Assembly (NCBI GenBank): GCA_024231215.1 | Contig: JAAEQR010000072.1 | Span: 1-64,000 of the forward strand | Direction of reading: 5' to 3' | Origin: PVC group bacterium | Lineage (GTDB): Bacteria; Omnitrophota; Gorgyraeia; B26-G9 | Length of the DNA: 64,000 nucleotides | Part shown: piece by piece, positions 1-8,948 of the stretch | Layout of the letters: each line of letters starts with the position of its first letter | How positions within the stretch are numbered: position 1 is the stretch's first letter | Notes under the pieces: generated by a model | The model's database searches: none | Told to the model about the DNA's origin: nothing | What the model saw: only the letters and a program-made list of their open reading frames with translations | Program-made: the position numbers and the translations under genes

Positions 1-1
1 A

Positions 2-142
2 GAGATGGTAATGCCTGGGGATAATGTAGAGATGGATGTAGTATTGATCGTACCTATTGCGATGGAGAAGGAATTAAGATTCGCGATACGAGAAGGTGGA
101 CGAACAGTTGGTGCAGGTGTAATTTCGGAGATTAAGGAATAG
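2..142 (+). CDS. tuf: Elongation factor Tu, C-terminal end (5' truncated)
   Basis: The 46 residues visible from base 2 to the TAG at 140-142 match the last part of domain 3 of EF-Tu, with the typical [23 protein letters not shown] and RTVGAGVI segments. EF-Tu delivers aminoacyl-tRNA to the ribosome as a GTP complex. The G domain lies outside the window, so only family identity can be judged. It sits 14 bases upstream of rpsJ, the usual tuf-rpsJ junction, and is probably cotranscribed with the ribosomal cluster. Confidence 0.95.
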   Translation, partial: EMVMPGDNVEMDVVLIVPIAMEKELRFAIREGGRTVGAGVISEIKE

Positions 143-156
143 GAGAGGGAACGGTA

Positions 157-459
157 ATGCATCAGAAAATTCGAATAAAGTTAAAGGCATACGATCATCG
201 GGTACTCGATCAATCCGCAGAGGAGATCGTGAATACAGCGAAAAGAACCGGTGCGAAAATTTCCGGTCCGATACCGCTTCCGACAAAAAGGTCTTTATAC
301 ACAGTGTTGCGTTCCCCGGTAATCGATAAAAAATCACGTGAGCAGTTTCAGCTCCGGGTACACAAACGATTGTTAGAAATTATCGATCCTACAGCAAAGA
401 CGATCGATGCGCTTAAAAAGCTGGATTTGCCTGCTGGCGTTGATGTAGAAATAAAATAA
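157..459 (+). CDS. rpsJ: 30S ribosomal protein S10
   Basis: The 100-residue product has the normal S10 length. The family signatures are visible: an N-terminal [10 protein letters not shown] strand, the exposed loop around [18 protein letters not shown] (about residues 38-55), then [13 protein letters not shown]10 is a head protein of the small subunit and, as NusE, a transcription antitermination factor. It opens the S10 operon here. A purine-rich GGAGAGGGAA lies 5-14 bases before the ATG. Confidence 0.98.
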   Translation: MHQKIRIKLKAYDHRVLDQSAEEIVNTAKRTGAKISGPIPLPTKRSLYTVLRSPVIDKKSREQFQLRVHKRLLEIIDPTAKTIDALKKLDLPAGVDVEIK

Positions 460-474
460 TAGAAGGATTATCAG

Positions 475-1101
475 ATGTTAGGAATTTTAGGTAAAAAGAA
501 AAGTATGAGTCAGGTATTTAAAGACGATGGAAAATGCATTCCAGTAACTTCTATTGTTGCTGGACCATGTGTTGTGCTTCAGGTAAAAGACAAAAAAAAA
601 GACGGTTATACTGCTGTGCAGTTAGGTTTTGACGAAAAGAAGCAAAAAAGAGCAACAAAAGCAGAAGTAGGCCATTGTAAAAAAAGCAAAACGTCTCCGC
701 AACGGTTTGTAAGGGAGATTATTTCTGGTGCTGAAGAACAATATGAAGTGGGACAGAAGATAGAAGTTGATATATTTAAAGAAGGTGATTTCGTAGATAT
801 TACCGGGATGTCAATTGGTAAAGGATTTCAAGGTGGTATGAAACGTCACGGCTGGAGCGGAGGTCCTAAGACTCATGGATCGATGTCTCATCGTCGTCCT
901 GGATCAGTGGGAACAACAACGACTCCGGGAAGGGTTCTTAGAGGTCATAACTTGCCTGGGCATATGGGGCATGTAAAGACAACAGTGCAAAATGTAGAAA
1001 TTGTTAAGGTAGATAAAGAGACTAATACTATTGTGGTAAAAGGACCGGTTCCGGGACATGCGGGAACTTATTTGGTTATTAAAAAGGCGAAGAAGAAATA
1101 G
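475..1101 (+). CDS. rplC: 50S ribosomal protein L3
   Basis: The 208-residue protein starts with MLGILGKKKSMSQVF, the usual L3 opening, which supports the ATG at 475 over the internal one at 505. The long basic loop with GFQGGMKRHGWSGG and HGSMSHRRPGSVG (about residues 120-150) reaches towards the peptidyl transferase centre in known structures. The C-terminus is Lys-rich. It lies 15 bases after rpsJ and 2 bases before rplD. Confidence 0.98.
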   Translation: MLGILGKKKSMSQVFKDDGKCIPVTSIVAGPCVVLQVKDKKKDGYTAVQLGFDEKKQKRATKAEVGHCKKSKTSPQRFVREIISGAEEQYEVGQKIEVDIFKEGDFVDITGMSIGKGFQGGMKRHGWSGGPKTHGSMSHRRPGSVGTTTTPGRVLRGHNLPGHMGHVKTTVQNVEIVKVDKETNTIVVKGPVPGHAGTYLVIKKAKKK

Positions 1102-1103
1102 TT

Positions 1104-1814
1104 ATGAATGATAATGTGAAAAAAGAAAAAACAAATACGAAAAGTAAAGCAACAGCTAAAGAAGCAGAAGCAACAGGATTTAGTCTGTCGATTTATGATT
1201 TAGCCGGAAAAGAAGTAGGAACAGTAGACCTGGATAAGAATGTTTTTGACGGTACAGTTAATAAGGCGCTGCTACATCAGGTAACTGTGATGTATCAGGC
1301 TAATAAGCGACAGGGTAGTGCTTCGACTAAAACGCGGGCAAATGTTAGTGGTGGGAATTCCAAACCTTGGCGTCAAAAAGGTACTGGTCGCGCTCGTGTA
1401 GGTTCAAGCCGTAGTCCGTTATGGAGAAAAGGCGGAATTGTTTTTGGTCCGCATCCTAAAGATTACTCATATCAAGTGCCCAAAAAGATGAAAAGTAAGG
1501 CATTGATTTCCAGCTTAAATTCACGTTTAAATGATAATTTGATAAAAGTATTAAAGGAAATAAAAGTTGAATCCGGAAAAACTAAAGATTTTGCACAGCT
1601 TTTAAATAATTTCAAGTTGGAACGTAAGACCTTGATTGTTTGCAATAAACCGGATGAATCACTGTTAAGATCATCCCGCAATATTAAAATAATCAACTTG
1701 AAGGGGTGGCAGACAATTAATGCTTTTGATGTATTATCGTATACTAATCTGGTAATAACCGAAGAGGCATTAACGCATCTTACAGAGCGTTTAAAACAAG
1801 GAGTTAAGCAATAA
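1104..1814 (+). CDS. rplD: 50S ribosomal protein L4
   Basis: The 236-residue product is longer than the usual ~205 because of a Lys/Glu/Thr-rich N-terminal extension of about 25 residues before the conserved FSLSIYDLAGKEVGTVDL segment. The tunnel-lining loop is recognisable from SASTKTRANVSGG, KPWRQKGTGRARVG and SPLWRKGG. L4 binds 23S rRNA domain I; in some bacteria it also represses its own operon, but no leader target can be judged here because the operon's 5' end lies outside the window. Confidence 0.97.
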   Translation: MNDNVKKEKTNTKSKATAKEAEATGFSLSIYDLAGKEVGTVDLDKNVFDGTVNKALLHQVTVMYQANKRQGSASTKTRANVSGGNSKPWRQKGTGRARVGSSRSPLWRKGGIVFGPHPKDYSYQVPKKMKSKALISSLNSRLNDNLIKVLKEIKVESGKTKDFAQLLNNFKLERKTLIVCNKPDESLLRSSRNIKIINLKGWQTINAFDVLSYTNLVITEEALTHLTERLKQGVKQ

Positions 1815-1816
1815 TC

Positions 1817-2092
1817 ATGAATCCATTTCGTATTGTTAAATATATTTTACGCACGGAAAAAGGCACAAAATTAGAAAATCAGAATAAATATTTATTCTGT
1901 GTAGATATTAAAGCAAATAAGGTAGAGATTAAACAAGCTATTGAATATATTTACCGGGTTAAGGTTGATTCAATCAATACAACGGTTGTACCTGGAAAAA
2001 TGAAAAGAGTACGTTACAAAGCAGGCAAGACTTCTGAGTGGAAGAAGGCAGTTGTAACGTTGAAAAAAGGTCAGAAGATTAAAATAAGCTAG
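1817..2092 (+). CDS. rplW: 50S ribosomal protein L23
   Basis: This 91-residue protein has the L23 pattern: a short helix with [32 protein letters not shown], then [12 protein letters not shown] and a C-terminal basic strand [17 protein letters not shown]23 sits at the tunnel exit and docks trigger factor and SRP. It begins two bases after the rplD stop, so translational coupling is likely. Confidence 0.97.
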   Translation: MNPFRIVKYILRTEKGTKLENQNKYLFCVDIKANKVEIKQAIEYIYRVKVDSINTTVVPGKMKRVRYKAGKTSEWKKAVVTLKKGQKIKIS

Positions 2093-2102
2093 GAGTAAGA
2101 AA

Positions 2103-2933
2103 GTGGGAGTAAAACGATATAAACCAATAACGCCAGGTCTTCGCTGGAGAACCGGTTCTGATTTTTCGGATATAACCAAAGATAAACCGGAAAAATCGTT
2201 GACTGTGGCTTTAAAAAAATCCGGTGGTAGAAATTCAAACGGTAGAGTAACCAGCAGACATCGTGGTGGTGGACATAAGCGCAGATACAGAATAATAGAT
2301 TTTAAGCGTAATAAATATGACGTTGCGGCTAAGGTTATTGCAATTGAATATGATCCAAATCGTTCCAGCCGAATTGCTTTACTGGAATATGCAGATGGAG
2401 AAAAACGTTATATCATTGCTCCTGTACAGCTTAAGGTTAATGATGAAATAATGTCCGGGGAGAACGTAGAAATTAAAATCGGTAATGCTATGCCGATTAA
2501 AAAAGTGCCGATGGGAACATTTATTCATAATATTGAATTACAACCGAAACACGGCGGAATATTGGTAAGAGGAGCAGGAGCTGCGGCTCAGCTTATGGCT
2601 AAAGAAGGTAATTATGCACATATCAAACTGCCTTCTGGCGAAATTCGCTTAATTCGTACTGATTGTTATGTAACGATTGGACAGGTAGGTAATACGGATC
2701 ATGAAGCGGTAAAGTTGGGTAAAGCAGGCCGGTCTCGTTGGCTGGGAAGAAAACCTCGCGTTAGAGGTGTGGCAATGAATCCGGTTGATCATCCCCATGG
2801 TGGTGGAGAAGGTAAGTCTGGTCAGGGAAATCCTCATCCGGTGTCTCCTTGGGGTAAGCCGACAAAAGGTTATAGAACTAGAAAAAAGAAAAAAGCTTCT
2901 AATAAATTCATAGTGAAGCGGAGAACAAAATAA
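2103..2933 (+). CDS. rplB: 50S ribosomal protein L2
   Basis: The 276-residue product starts at a GTG with [15 protein letters not shown], the conserved L2 N-terminus. The central OB/SH3-like domains are followed by the very conserved [16 protein letters not shown], which contains the histidine near the peptidyl transferase centre, and a basic tail. L2 is needed for subunit association and peptidyl transferase assembly. An AGGAGTAAGAAA stretch precedes the start. Confidence 0.98.
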   Translation: MGVKRYKPITPGLRWRTGSDFSDITKDKPEKSLTVALKKSGGRNSNGRVTSRHRGGGHKRRYRIIDFKRNKYDVAAKVIAIEYDPNRSSRIALLEYADGEKRYIIAPVQLKVNDEIMSGENVEIKIGNAMPIKKVPMGTFIHNIELQPKHGGILVRGAGAAAQLMAKEGNYAHIKLPSGEIRLIRTDCYVTIGQVGNTDHEAVKLGKAGRSRWLGRKPRVRGVAMNPVDHPHGGGEGKSGQGNPHPVSPWGKPTKGYRTRKKKKASNKFIVKRRTK

Positions 2934-2960
2934 GCAGTTTAAGCAAGGAGCAGCAAAGTT

Positions 2961-3248
2961 ATGTCACGATCAATTAAAAAAGGTCCCTATGTGGATCCAA
3001 AGTTACTGAAGAAATTTGACAAGATAGTAAGGACTAATGATAGAAAACCGATAAAGACATGGTCAAGACGTTCCACCATTGTTCCGGAATTTGTTGGATA
3101 TACGTTTTCCGTACATAATGGCAAATCGTTTTTACCGGTATTTGTGACAGAGAATATGGTAGGACATAAGCTTGGTGAATTTTCTCCAACACGTATATTT
3201 AGAAAACATAGTGGAGTCAAGGCTAAGCAGACAGACCAGAAAAAATAA
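2961..3248 (+). CDS. rpsS: 30S ribosomal protein S19
   Basis: The 95-residue sequence begins [16 protein letters not shown] and contains [14 protein letters not shown] and the [12 protein letters not shown] motif of S19, a head protein that contacts S13 and helix 42. The C-terminal ~10 residues are Lys/Gln-rich. The start is supported by CAAGGAGCAG about 8 bases upstream. Confidence 0.98.
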   Translation: MSRSIKKGPYVDPKLLKKFDKIVRTNDRKPIKTWSRRSTIVPEFVGYTFSVHNGKSFLPVFVTENMVGHKLGEFSPTRIFRKHSGVKAKQTDQKK

Positions 3249-3262
3249 TCGAGGGTAAGAAG

Positions 3263-3667
3263 ATGGTAGCGAGTGCAAAAGCACGACATATAAGAATGTC
3301 AGCAAGAAAAGTAAGACTGGTTACGCAACTTGTAAAAGGTAAATCTACTCAAAATGCGTTAGCTGTTTTAGCTAATACTAAAAAGAAAGCGGCGTTGGTA
3401 TTGGATAAATTACTGCGTTCAGCGATTGCTAACGCAAAAAATAAAGGCGTAGAAGAAGAAGGTCTTTATATATCAAGAATTTTTACAAATGAAGGTGTGA
3501 CCTGGAAGAGATTTAGAGCCAATGCGTTTGGTCGTGGTTCAAGAATTCTAAAACGCACTTGTCATATTAGTGTAGAGCTGGAGCGCAAAATTATAGTGCC
3601 GAAGCCGGTAGAAAAGGTAAAAAAGAAGACAGTTGTTAAAAAAACAAAGACTGTAACAAAAAAGTAG
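3263..3667 (+). CDS. rplV: 50S ribosomal protein L22
   Basis: L22 lines the exit tunnel with a long beta hairpin. The conserved ARHIRMSARKVRLV, residues around LDKLLRSAIANAKNK, and the hairpin tip region RFRANAFGRGSRILKRTCH are all present. The 134-residue length exceeds the usual ~110 through a repetitive C-terminal tail of about 22 residues made mostly of Lys, Val and Thr. A palindrome separates it from rpsC. Confidence 0.97.
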   Translation: MVASAKARHIRMSARKVRLVTQLVKGKSTQNALAVLANTKKKAALVLDKLLRSAIANAKNKGVEEEGLYISRIFTNEGVTWKRFRANAFGRGSRILKRTCHISVELERKIIVPKPVEKVKKKTVVKKTKTVTKK

Positions 3668-3687
3668 GGGCGGTTCACGAACCGCCC
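3668..3687. repeat. REP-like palindrome between rplV and rpsC
   Basis: A perfect 9-bp inverted repeat, GGGCGGTTC and GAACCGCCC with a 2-base centre, starts immediately after the rplV stop codon. It is followed by GGGTTC and then the rpsC ribosome binding site. It is GC-rich against an AT-rich background and resembles in style the GGGCGACC/GGTCGCCC hairpin at 50494-50514. No T tract follows, so it is not a canonical terminator. Confidence 0.75.
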
Positions 3688-3706
3688 GGGTTCAGAAGGA
3701 GGAAAA

Positions 3707-4387
3707 GTGGGACAAAAAGTACATCCACTCGCGTTTAGATTAGGATATATCAAAAGTTGGAGTTCTCGTTGGTTTGCAAAGAATAAGAATTTTTCCACTT
3801 TGTTGCTTGAGGATATGAAGATCCGAAAGTACATTAAAAAGAATTTTTCTTCGGCAAGTGTTGCCAAAGTGGAAATAGAGAGAGCTAGTTCTCGTGTACG
3901 TGTGATTATTCATTCCGGCAGGCCGGGAGTAATTATCGGCAGACGCGGTGCAGATATTGATCGTTTGCGGGATGAGTTGCAAAGCATATCGAATAAAGAA
4001 ATTTATATCGATATAAAAGAAGTTAGTAATCCGGCAATTAACGCTCAATTGGTTGCGGACAACGTGGCTTTTCAGTTGGAAAAGCGTGTTGCTTTTAGGC
4101 GGGCTATGAAAAAGGCGGTACAACAGTCTTTGCAGAGTGGTGCCGGAGGGATTAAGATAATGTGTTCCGGGCGTTTAGGCGGTGCGGAAATTGCGCGTAC
4201 CGAAGGATATAAAGAAGGCAAAATCCCGTTACATACATTACGTGCTGATATTGATTACGGTTTTTCCGAGGCATTGACTACTTATGGAGTTATTGGTGTG
4301 AAATGTTGGATATATAAAGGACTCGTAATCAAGCAGCAAAAAGAGGAAAAAGAAGAAGGAACAGTTAGTAAAGGAGATAAGAAATAA
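3707..4387 (+). CDS. rpsC: 30S ribosomal protein S3
   Basis: S3 lies at the mRNA entry channel. The 226-residue product opens with [13 protein letters not shown] from a GTG start preceded by AGGAGGAAAA. A type II KH domain is visible with [18 protein letters not shown] (about residues 70-87), and the C-terminal S3 domain contains [14 protein letters not shown] and [11 protein letters not shown]. The tail is Lys/Glu-rich. The stop overlaps the rplP start by one base (TAATG). Confidence 0.98.
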   Translation: MGQKVHPLAFRLGYIKSWSSRWFAKNKNFSTLLLEDMKIRKYIKKNFSSASVAKVEIERASSRVRVIIHSGRPGVIIGRRGADIDRLRDELQSISNKEIYIDIKEVSNPAINAQLVADNVAFQLEKRVAFRRAMKKAVQQSLQSGAGGIKIMCSGRLGGAEIARTEGYKEGKIPLHTLRADIDYGFSEALTTYGVIGVKCWIYKGLVIKQQKEEKEEGTVSKGDKK

Positions 4388-4803
4388 TGGTATTAATGCC
4401 CAAAAGAGTAAAATACCGCAAAAGCCAGCGGGGACGTAGAAAAGGTCGTGCGATTGCCGGTTCCAAGGTGAGCTTTGGTGAATTTGGGCTTCAGGCTTTA
4501 GAATCAACGTGGTTGAAGAACACTCAGTTGGAAGCAGCTCGTATCGCATTAACTCGATCTGTACGTCGTGGAGGTAAAATTTGGATCAGAGTTTTTCCGG
4601 ATAAAGCAGTTAGTAAGAAGCCGGCGGAGACAAGAATGGGTAAGGGAAAAGGTATGCCGGAATACTGGGTTGCGGTTATTAAGCCGGGAAGAGTGATTTT
4701 TGAAATCGAAGGTATTCCTGAGGATGTAGCTAAGAACGCAATGAGGCTAGCTGCATCTAAATTACCGATCAAAACAAAGTTTATAGGTAGGATGCACGTA
4801 TAA
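4387..4803 (+). CDS. rplP: 50S ribosomal protein L16
   Basis: The 138-residue protein has the L16 opening [17 protein letters not shown] after three extra residues; the ATG at 4396 would give a shorter N-terminus. Later motifs are [16 protein letters not shown] and [15 protein letters not shown], the latter near the peptidyl transferase centre in known structures. It ends the tight first half of the S10 operon; a 138-base gap with hairpins and repeats follows. Confidence 0.98.
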   Translation: MVLMPKRVKYRKSQRGRRKGRAIAGSKVSFGEFGLQALESTWLKNTQLEAARIALTRSVRRGGKIWIRVFPDKAVSKKPAETRMGKGKGMPEYWVAVIKPGRVIFEIEGIPEDVAKNAMRLAASKLPIKTKFIGRMHV

Positions 4804-4815
4804 ATACAGTTGTAA

Positions 4816-4892
4816 ACTATAAGCTGTAAGTTTCCCCGCTTTAGCGGGATTTCGCTAAATGGTACATTAAGGTTCTCAATAAGTTGTAAGTT
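4816..4892. repeat. Degenerate TATAAGCTGTAAG-type extragenic repeats
   Basis: The rplP-rpmC gap contains ACTATAAGCTGTAAG at 4816-4830 and ATAAGTTGTAAGTT at 4879-4892, two related copies of a short AT-rich motif that recurs in four more gaps up to 16.9 kb. The two copies bracket the nested hairpins at 4835-4859. No open reading frame is plausible in this gap. Confidence 0.7.
4835..4859. repeat. Two overlapping alternative hairpins
   Basis: CCCGC at 4835-4839 can pair with GCGGG at 4844-4848, while TTTAGCG at 4840-4846 can pair with CGCTAAA at 4853-4859. The helices share bases, so only one can form at a time. The element sits between rplP and rpmC within the S10 operon. Its role is unknown; a small inserted palindromic repeat is as likely as a regulatory switch. 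Confidence 0.6.
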
Positions 4893-4941
4893 GAAACTTA
4901 AAAAATAAAAACAAAAAGGTAAGCAAAATTAGGTTGGGATT

Positions 4942-5166
4942 ATGGCGATAAAGACAAAAGAATATGGTGATTATACACAGCCGGAATTAGAAGATAAGTT
5001 GCGGCAGTTAGAAGAGGAATTATTTAATTTAAAGTTCCAGGCGAAAACTTCAAAGTTGGATAAGCCGCATAAGATAAAGCTTGTTCGGCGTGATATCGCA
5101 CGGATTAAGACATTTTTAAGAAGGCTGGAAATAAAGACAGCAGCAGAAACTAAAGATAAGAAATAG
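4942..5166 (+). CDS. rpmC: 50S ribosomal protein L29
   Basis: This 74-residue helical protein carries the L29 pattern: LEDKLRQLEEELFNLKFQ, then HKIKLVRRDIARIKTFLRR. L29 is at the tunnel exit beside L23. The start ATG follows TTAGGTTGGGATT. The C-terminal ten residues (TAAETKDKK) form a small charged tail. The position between rplP and rpsQ is standard. Confidence 0.97.
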   Translation: MAIKTKEYGDYTQPELEDKLRQLEEELFNLKFQAKTSKLDKPHKIKLVRRDIARIKTFLRRLEIKTAAETKDKK

Positions 5167-5194
5167 GTGTTTTTGCGATTAAGGGGTTTAATTT

Positions 5195-5458
5195 ATGATT
5201 AAGGTAAAAGGAAAACAGAAGCAGAGAGAAGGGGTTGTGATAAGTGATAAGATGGACAAAACATGTGTTGTCCATGTATCACGCTTGACTCAGCACCCGT
5301 TATACAAAAAGACAATTAAAAAGTTTATTAATCTGAAAGTTCACGATGAGAAGAATCAGGCTAAAGAAGGGGATATTGTAAAGGTTATCGAAACTCGTCC
5401 GCTTTCTAAAGATAAACGCTGGAGACTTGTTGAAGTCGTGAAATCCAAGAAGAGGTAG
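5195..5458 (+). CDS. rpsQ: 30S ribosomal protein S17
   Basis: The 87-residue protein has the S17 OB-fold sequence [27 protein letters not shown] and [19 protein letters not shown]17 binds 16S rRNA early in assembly. It lies between rpmC and rplN as in most bacteria, with AAGGGG about 11 bases before the ATG. Confidence 0.97.
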   Translation: MIKVKGKQKQREGVVISDKMDKTCVVHVSRLTQHPLYKKTIKKFINLKVHDEKNQAKEGDIVKVIETRPLSKDKRWRLVEVVKSKKR

Positions 5459-5464
5459 TTTGTT

Positions 5465-5833
5465 ATGATACAAATGTGTACAGTTCTTGATGTCGCTGAT
5501 AATACAGGAGCAAAAAAAGTAAGCTGTATTAGTGTGTTGGCACGCTCAGGGAAAAAATATGCGGTTATTGGAGATATTATTACTTGTAATGTAAAAGAAT
5601 CGATTCCTGATGCAGCGGTAAAAAAGGGCGAAGTTGTTAAGGCGGTTATTGTTCGCACCAAATTTCCGATTCGTCGTAAAGACGGCAGTTATTTGAAATT
5701 TGATCGCAATGCAGTAGTTATTATTGATGTTCAAAAGAATCCCAGAGGTACAAGAATTTTTGGACCTGTAGCTAGGGAGTTGAGAGATAAGAATTTTACA
5801 AAGATAGCTTCTTTAGCTCCGGAAGTAATATAA
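5465..5833 (+). CDS. rplN: 50S ribosomal protein L14
   Basis: The 122-residue length is the family norm. The beta-barrel core is seen in [42 protein letters not shown] and [15 protein letters not shown]14 is on the intersubunit face and contacts L19. It starts six bases after rpsQ. Confidence 0.98.
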   Translation: MIQMCTVLDVADNTGAKKVSCISVLARSGKKYAVIGDIITCNVKESIPDAAVKKGEVVKAVIVRTKFPIRRKDGSYLKFDRNAVVIIDVQKNPRGTRIFGPVARELRDKNFTKIASLAPEVI

Positions 5834-5869
5834 GACTAAAGAACAATTAAAAAAGAAGAAGATAGAGTT

Positions 5870-6178
5870 ATGAGAATAAAAAAAGGCGATACAGTATACG
5901 TAATAGCGGGTAAAGAAAAAGGCAAAAAAGGAAAAGTTATTCAGTTTTTAAAACAGAATAGCAGGGCGTTGGTACAGGGAGTTAATTTTTCCAAGCGACA
6001 TGCTCGCCAGACACGACAAGATCAGCCGGGTGGTATTTTGCAGAAGGAAAGTGCAATGCATTTGTCCAACCTTATGTTCTATTGTCCACGGTGTAGTAAG
6101 CCGTCGCGTTTAGGAGCAAAGTTTTTATCGGATGGATCTAAAACAAGAATTTGTAAAAATTGTCAGGAAATGGTGTAG
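5870..6178 (+). CDS. rplX: 50S ribosomal protein L24, zinc-ribbon type
   Basis: A KOW motif is at the N-terminus ([22 protein letters not shown]), then [20 protein letters not shown], as in L24, an early assembly protein. The C-terminal part carries two CxxC pairs, CPRC and CKNC, about 20 residues apart, a zinc-ribbon feature found in a subset of bacterial L24 proteins. The stop is four bases before the preferred rplE start. Confidence 0.97.
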   Translation: MRIKKGDTVYVIAGKEKGKKGKVIQFLKQNSRALVQGVNFSKRHARQTRQDQPGGILQKESAMHLSNLMFYCPRCSKPSRLGAKFLSDGSKTRICKNCQEMV

Positions 6179-6182
6179 GATT

Positions 6183-6725
6183 ATGGTACCGAGATTATTA
6201 GAAGAATATCGCAATAAAATTGTCGCGGAAATTATGCAGAAGTTTAATTTAAAGAGTCCGATGCAGGTTCCGCGTTTGGAAAAAATAGTAATTAATATGG
6301 GGATCGGCAAGGCACATGAGGATATAAAGATTCTTGAGGCGGCAATGAAGGATTTAGGTACAATTACCGGTCAAAAACCGGTTATTACACGTGCCAGGAA
6401 AGCTATTGCGAACTTTAAGCTTAGACAGGGAGTGCCGGTTGGTTGTAAGGTGACACTTCGTAAACAAAGAATGTATGAGTTTTTAGACCGTCTGGTGAAC
6501 ACAGCGTTACCTCGTATTAGAGATTTTCGTGGAGTATCCGGAACATCATTTGATAAAGCCGGGAATTATACCTTGGGTATTACCGAACAGGCAATTTTCC
6601 CGGAAATTGATATAGATAAAGTACAACATGTACAAGGTATGGATATAGTTATTGTTATTTCGTCAAAAGATAAGGAACAGGCAAAAGAATTGCTGCGGCT
6701 TTTTGGAATGCCGTTCCGGAGCTAG
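6183..6725 (+). CDS. rplE: 50S ribosomal protein L5
   Basis: I place the start at ATG 6183, giving 180 residues with the normal opening [14 protein letters not shown]; the reading frame stays open upstream to another ATG at 6132 inside rplX, but that would add 17 unrelated residues. Motifs include [17 protein letters not shown], the [19 protein letters not shown] loop that contacts P-site tRNA, and [13 protein letters not shown]5 binds 5S rRNA. Confidence 0.97.
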   Translation: MVPRLLEEYRNKIVAEIMQKFNLKSPMQVPRLEKIVINMGIGKAHEDIKILEAAMKDLGTITGQKPVITRARKAIANFKLRQGVPVGCKVTLRKQRMYEFLDRLVNTALPRIRDFRGVSGTSFDKAGNYTLGITEQAIFPEIDIDKVQHVQGMDIVIVISSKDKEQAKELLRLFGMPFRS

Positions 6726-6731
6726 GGTATT

Positions 6732-6917
6732 ATGGCAAAAGAAAGTCAAATAGTAAAGTCTGCTAGGCCGAACAAGTTCAGAACGCGTCGTTATGTGCGT
6801 TGTAAAATCTGTGGGCGTTCCAGAGGTTTTATGCGTCGTTTTGAAATATGTCGTATTTGTTTTAGAGAATTATCCTCACAAGGATTAATTCCCGGTGTGA
6901 CTAAAGCAAGCTGGTAG
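6732..6917 (+). CDS. rpsN: 30S ribosomal protein S14, zinc-binding type
   Basis: At 61 residues this is the short, zinc-binding form of S14. Cys24 and Cys27 (CKIC) pair with Cys40 and Cys43 (CRIC), and [19 protein letters not shown] is the diagnostic stretch. The longer zinc-free paralogue is not in the window. It starts six bases after rplE. Confidence 0.98.
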   Translation: MAKESQIVKSARPNKFRTRRYVRCKICGRSRGFMRRFEICRICFRELSSQGLIPGVTKASW

Positions 6918-6923
6918 AAAAGC

Positions 6924-6950
6924 AGTTATAAGTTTTAAGTTATAGGTGAG
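6924..6950. repeat. Degenerate TATAAG repeats upstream of rpsH
   Basis: The rpsN-rpsH gap contains AGTTATAAGTTTTAAGTTA followed by TAGGTGAG, a copy of the same AT-rich motif found in other gaps of the ribosomal cluster. No hairpin or promoter of note is associated with it. Confidence 0.6.
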
Positions 6951-6996
6951 ATAAAAAATAAAAATTTATTTTTAGTTAAGGTTACAGGAGAAAGAT

Positions 6997-7395
6997 ATGA
7001 GTATTACTGATCCGATCGCTGATATGTTAACAGTGATACGCAATGCCCAAAGTACAAAAAAGGAAAAAGTTGATTTTCCTGCATCTAAAATCAAAGAAGA
7101 AATTCTTAAGATTGTTAAGGAAAGCGGCTACATTGCTGATTATCGACGTATTGAAGATGGTTTGCAGGGAGTTTTGAGAGTATATTTAAGATATTCAAAG
7201 AAGAAAACCGGAATTATTACCGGATTGAAAAAAATTTCCAAATCAGGTCGCAGAGTATATGTAGCTAAAGAGAAAATTCCTTATGTGTTTGGTGGAACGG
7301 GAGTAGCTGTGCTTTCTACTTCACAGGGGATTTTAAGTGATACACAAGCACGCCGGTTAAAAACTGGTGGAGAAGTGCTGTGTTATATATGGTAA
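6997..7395 (+). CDS. rpsH: 30S ribosomal protein S8
   Basis: The 132-residue product has S8 features: DPIADMLTVIRNAQ at the N-terminus, GVLRVYLRYSKKK in the centre and, at the C-terminus, GGTGVAVLSTSQGILSDTQA followed by GGEVLCYIW. S8 binds helix 21 of 16S rRNA and in enterobacteria regulates the spc operon. A TTACAGGAGAAAG site precedes the ATG. Confidence 0.98.
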   Translation: MSITDPIADMLTVIRNAQSTKKEKVDFPASKIKEEILKIVKESGYIADYRRIEDGLQGVLRVYLRYSKKKTGIITGLKKISKSGRRVYVAKEKIPYVFGGTGVAVLSTSQGILSDTQARRLKTGGEVLCYIW

Positions 7396-7422
7396 CAGAG
7401 TTAGAACTTAAGGTGAGATAAA

Positions 7423-7962
7423 ATGTCAAGAATAGGTGTAAAACCAGTTATAGTTTCCAAGGATGTAAAAGTAACGATTCAGGAATATATTATAGTAGTT
7501 GAAGGCCCGAAAGGTAAATTGCAATTTCCGGTAGATTCTCATATCGAGGTTAAACATGAAGATGATAAGATAAAGGTAAGTAGAAAAGGCAATAATAAGC
7601 ATGTTCGTGCGCTACATGGACTGACCAGAGCTATGATTGCAAACATGGTAAAAGGTGTTACCGAAGGGTTTTCTAAAAACTTGGATATGATCGGTGTCGG
7701 ATATCGTGCGCAAATGGCTGGAAAAACACTTAAAATGCAGCTTGGTTTTTCACATCCGGTAGAATATATGATCCCGGAAGGTATTACAGTAGAGACTCCT
7801 AAACCTACGCAGATTGTAGTTAAGGGTATAGATAGACAGAAAGTTGGACAGGTAGCAGCTAATATCCGTGGGTTCTTACCGCCGGAGCCGTATAAAGGCA
7901 AAGGTATTCGTTACTCAGATGAGTATGTAAGACGTAAAGCTGGTAAGGCAATGGCAAAATAA
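7423..7962 (+). CDS. rplF: 50S ribosomal protein L6
   Basis: The 179-residue protein begins MSRIGVKPV and contains the two L6 domains: the first with VEGPKGKLQFPV, the second with GVGYRAQMAGKTLKMQLGFSHPV and the C-terminal signature PPEPYKGKGIRY. L6 lies near the GTPase centre. AAGGTGAGATAAA precedes the start. Confidence 0.98.
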   Translation: MSRIGVKPVIVSKDVKVTIQEYIIVVEGPKGKLQFPVDSHIEVKHEDDKIKVSRKGNNKHVRALHGLTRAMIANMVKGVTEGFSKNLDMIGVGYRAQMAGKTLKMQLGFSHPVEYMIPEGITVETPKPTQIVVKGIDRQKVGQVAANIRGFLPPEPYKGKGIRYSDEYVRRKAGKAMAK

Positions 7963-7987
7963 TAGCTATAAGCTATAAAGCTGTAAG
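7963..7987. repeat. Degenerate TATAAGCTGTAAG repeats after rplF
   Basis: TAGCTATAAGCTATAAAGC followed by TGTAAG contains two and a half units of the recurring motif (CTATAAG, CTATAAAG, CTGTAAG) and begins at the rplF stop codon. It lies in the 44-base rplF-rplR gap. Confidence 0.65.
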
Positions 7988-8006
7988 AAAAAAATAAAGG
8001 AATGAT

Positions 8007-8348
8007 ATGAAGGTAGCAAGATTAAAAAGACATAGAAGAATTAGAAAAAAAATATCTGGGACACAGGACAGACCACGATTAAGTGTTTATCGTAGTCTGA
8101 AGAATATGTATGCACAACTTATTGATGATGAGAACAACGCTACATTGGTAACATGTTCTACTTTGAGCAAAGACTCTAAAGACTCGGCTGGTAATGTTAA
8201 AGCTGCAACTTTGCTTGGTGGCATGGTTGCTGAAAAGGCCAAAGAAAAAGGTATTGAGCAGGTTGTTTTTGATCGCGGTGGCTATCCTTATCACGGGCGG
8301 ATTAAGGCGGTTGCAGAAGCTGCGCGAAAAGGCGGACTTAAATTTTAA
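8007..8348 (+). CDS. rplR: 50S ribosomal protein L18
   Basis: This 113-residue protein has the L18 pattern: [23 protein letters not shown] at the N-terminus, [16 protein letters not shown], and the 5S-contacting C-terminal [26 protein letters not shown]. It is slightly shorter than the usual ~120 through a short basic N-terminus. It precedes rpsE as in the classical spc operon. Confidence 0.98.
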   Translation: MKVARLKRHRRIRKKISGTQDRPRLSVYRSLKNMYAQLIDDENNATLVTCSTLSKDSKDSAGNVKAATLLGGMVAEKAKEKGIEQVVFDRGGYPYHGRIKAVAEAARKGGLKF

Positions 8349-8363
8349 ATGTGAGGTGGAGAA

Positions 8364-8948
8364 TTGAACGGAAAGCAAGTAAAAGCAATTCAGGATATTG
8401 TAAATAAACAGCCGGATATAGTTGAAAAGGTTATTACTATAAACCGTGTATCTAAGGTACATAAGGGTGGAAAGAAAATGTCTTTTAGTGCTTTGGTTAT
8501 TGCCGGGGATGGACACGGTCGTGTAGGTTGCGGTTTAGGCAAAGCAAATGAAGTTGCCGATGCAATACGTAAAGGTGTAAATACCGCACGCAAGAACATG
8601 ATTGATGTTCCGCTTAAAGGAAACACTATTCCGCATGAGATAATCGGGTGTTTTAGCGCTGCCCGGGTAATGCTTAAACCCGCATCTGAAGGTACGGGTG
8701 TAATTGCCGGAAGTTCGGTGCGTGCGATTTGTGAATTGGCCGGAATTAAAGACATTTTAACAAAGTCTATGCGTTCTGATAATGTAATCAATGTAGCTAA
8801 AGCAACAATGCAGGGACTTGAAGCTCTTAGTGCACATATGCAGATAAAAGAAGAGATGGCAAGCGAACGGCAGGAAGTGAAACAGGAAGTAAAACCGGAA
8901 GTGAAAGCAGAAACAAAGGAAAATAAAGACGATGCTGAAAGTAAGTGA
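8364..8948 (+). CDS. rpsE: 30S ribosomal protein S5
   Basis: The TTG at 8364 is the probable start, with GAGGTGGA (8353-8360) well placed upstream; no suitable ATG precedes the S5 domain. The double-stranded-RNA-binding fold ([22 protein letters not shown]), [14 protein letters not shown] and [16 protein letters not shown] are present. After about residue 168 there is a Glu/Lys-rich tail not found in typical S5. The gene overlaps rplO by 17 bases, leaving no room for rpmD. Confidence 0.97.
   Translation: MNGKQVKAIQDIVNKQPDIVEKVITINRVSKVHKGGKKMSFSALVIAGDGHGRVGCGLGKANEVADAIRKGVNTARKNMIDVPLKGNTIPHEIIGCFSAARVMLKPASEGTGVIAGSSVRAICELAGIKDILTKSMRSDNVINVAKATMQGLEALSAHMQIKEEMASERQEVKQEVKPEVKAETKENKDDAESK

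Noticed and set aside
6132-6182. Upstream ATG for rplE inside rplX
   Set aside because: It adds 17 residues without L5 similarity; ATG 6183 gives the standard 180-residue protein.
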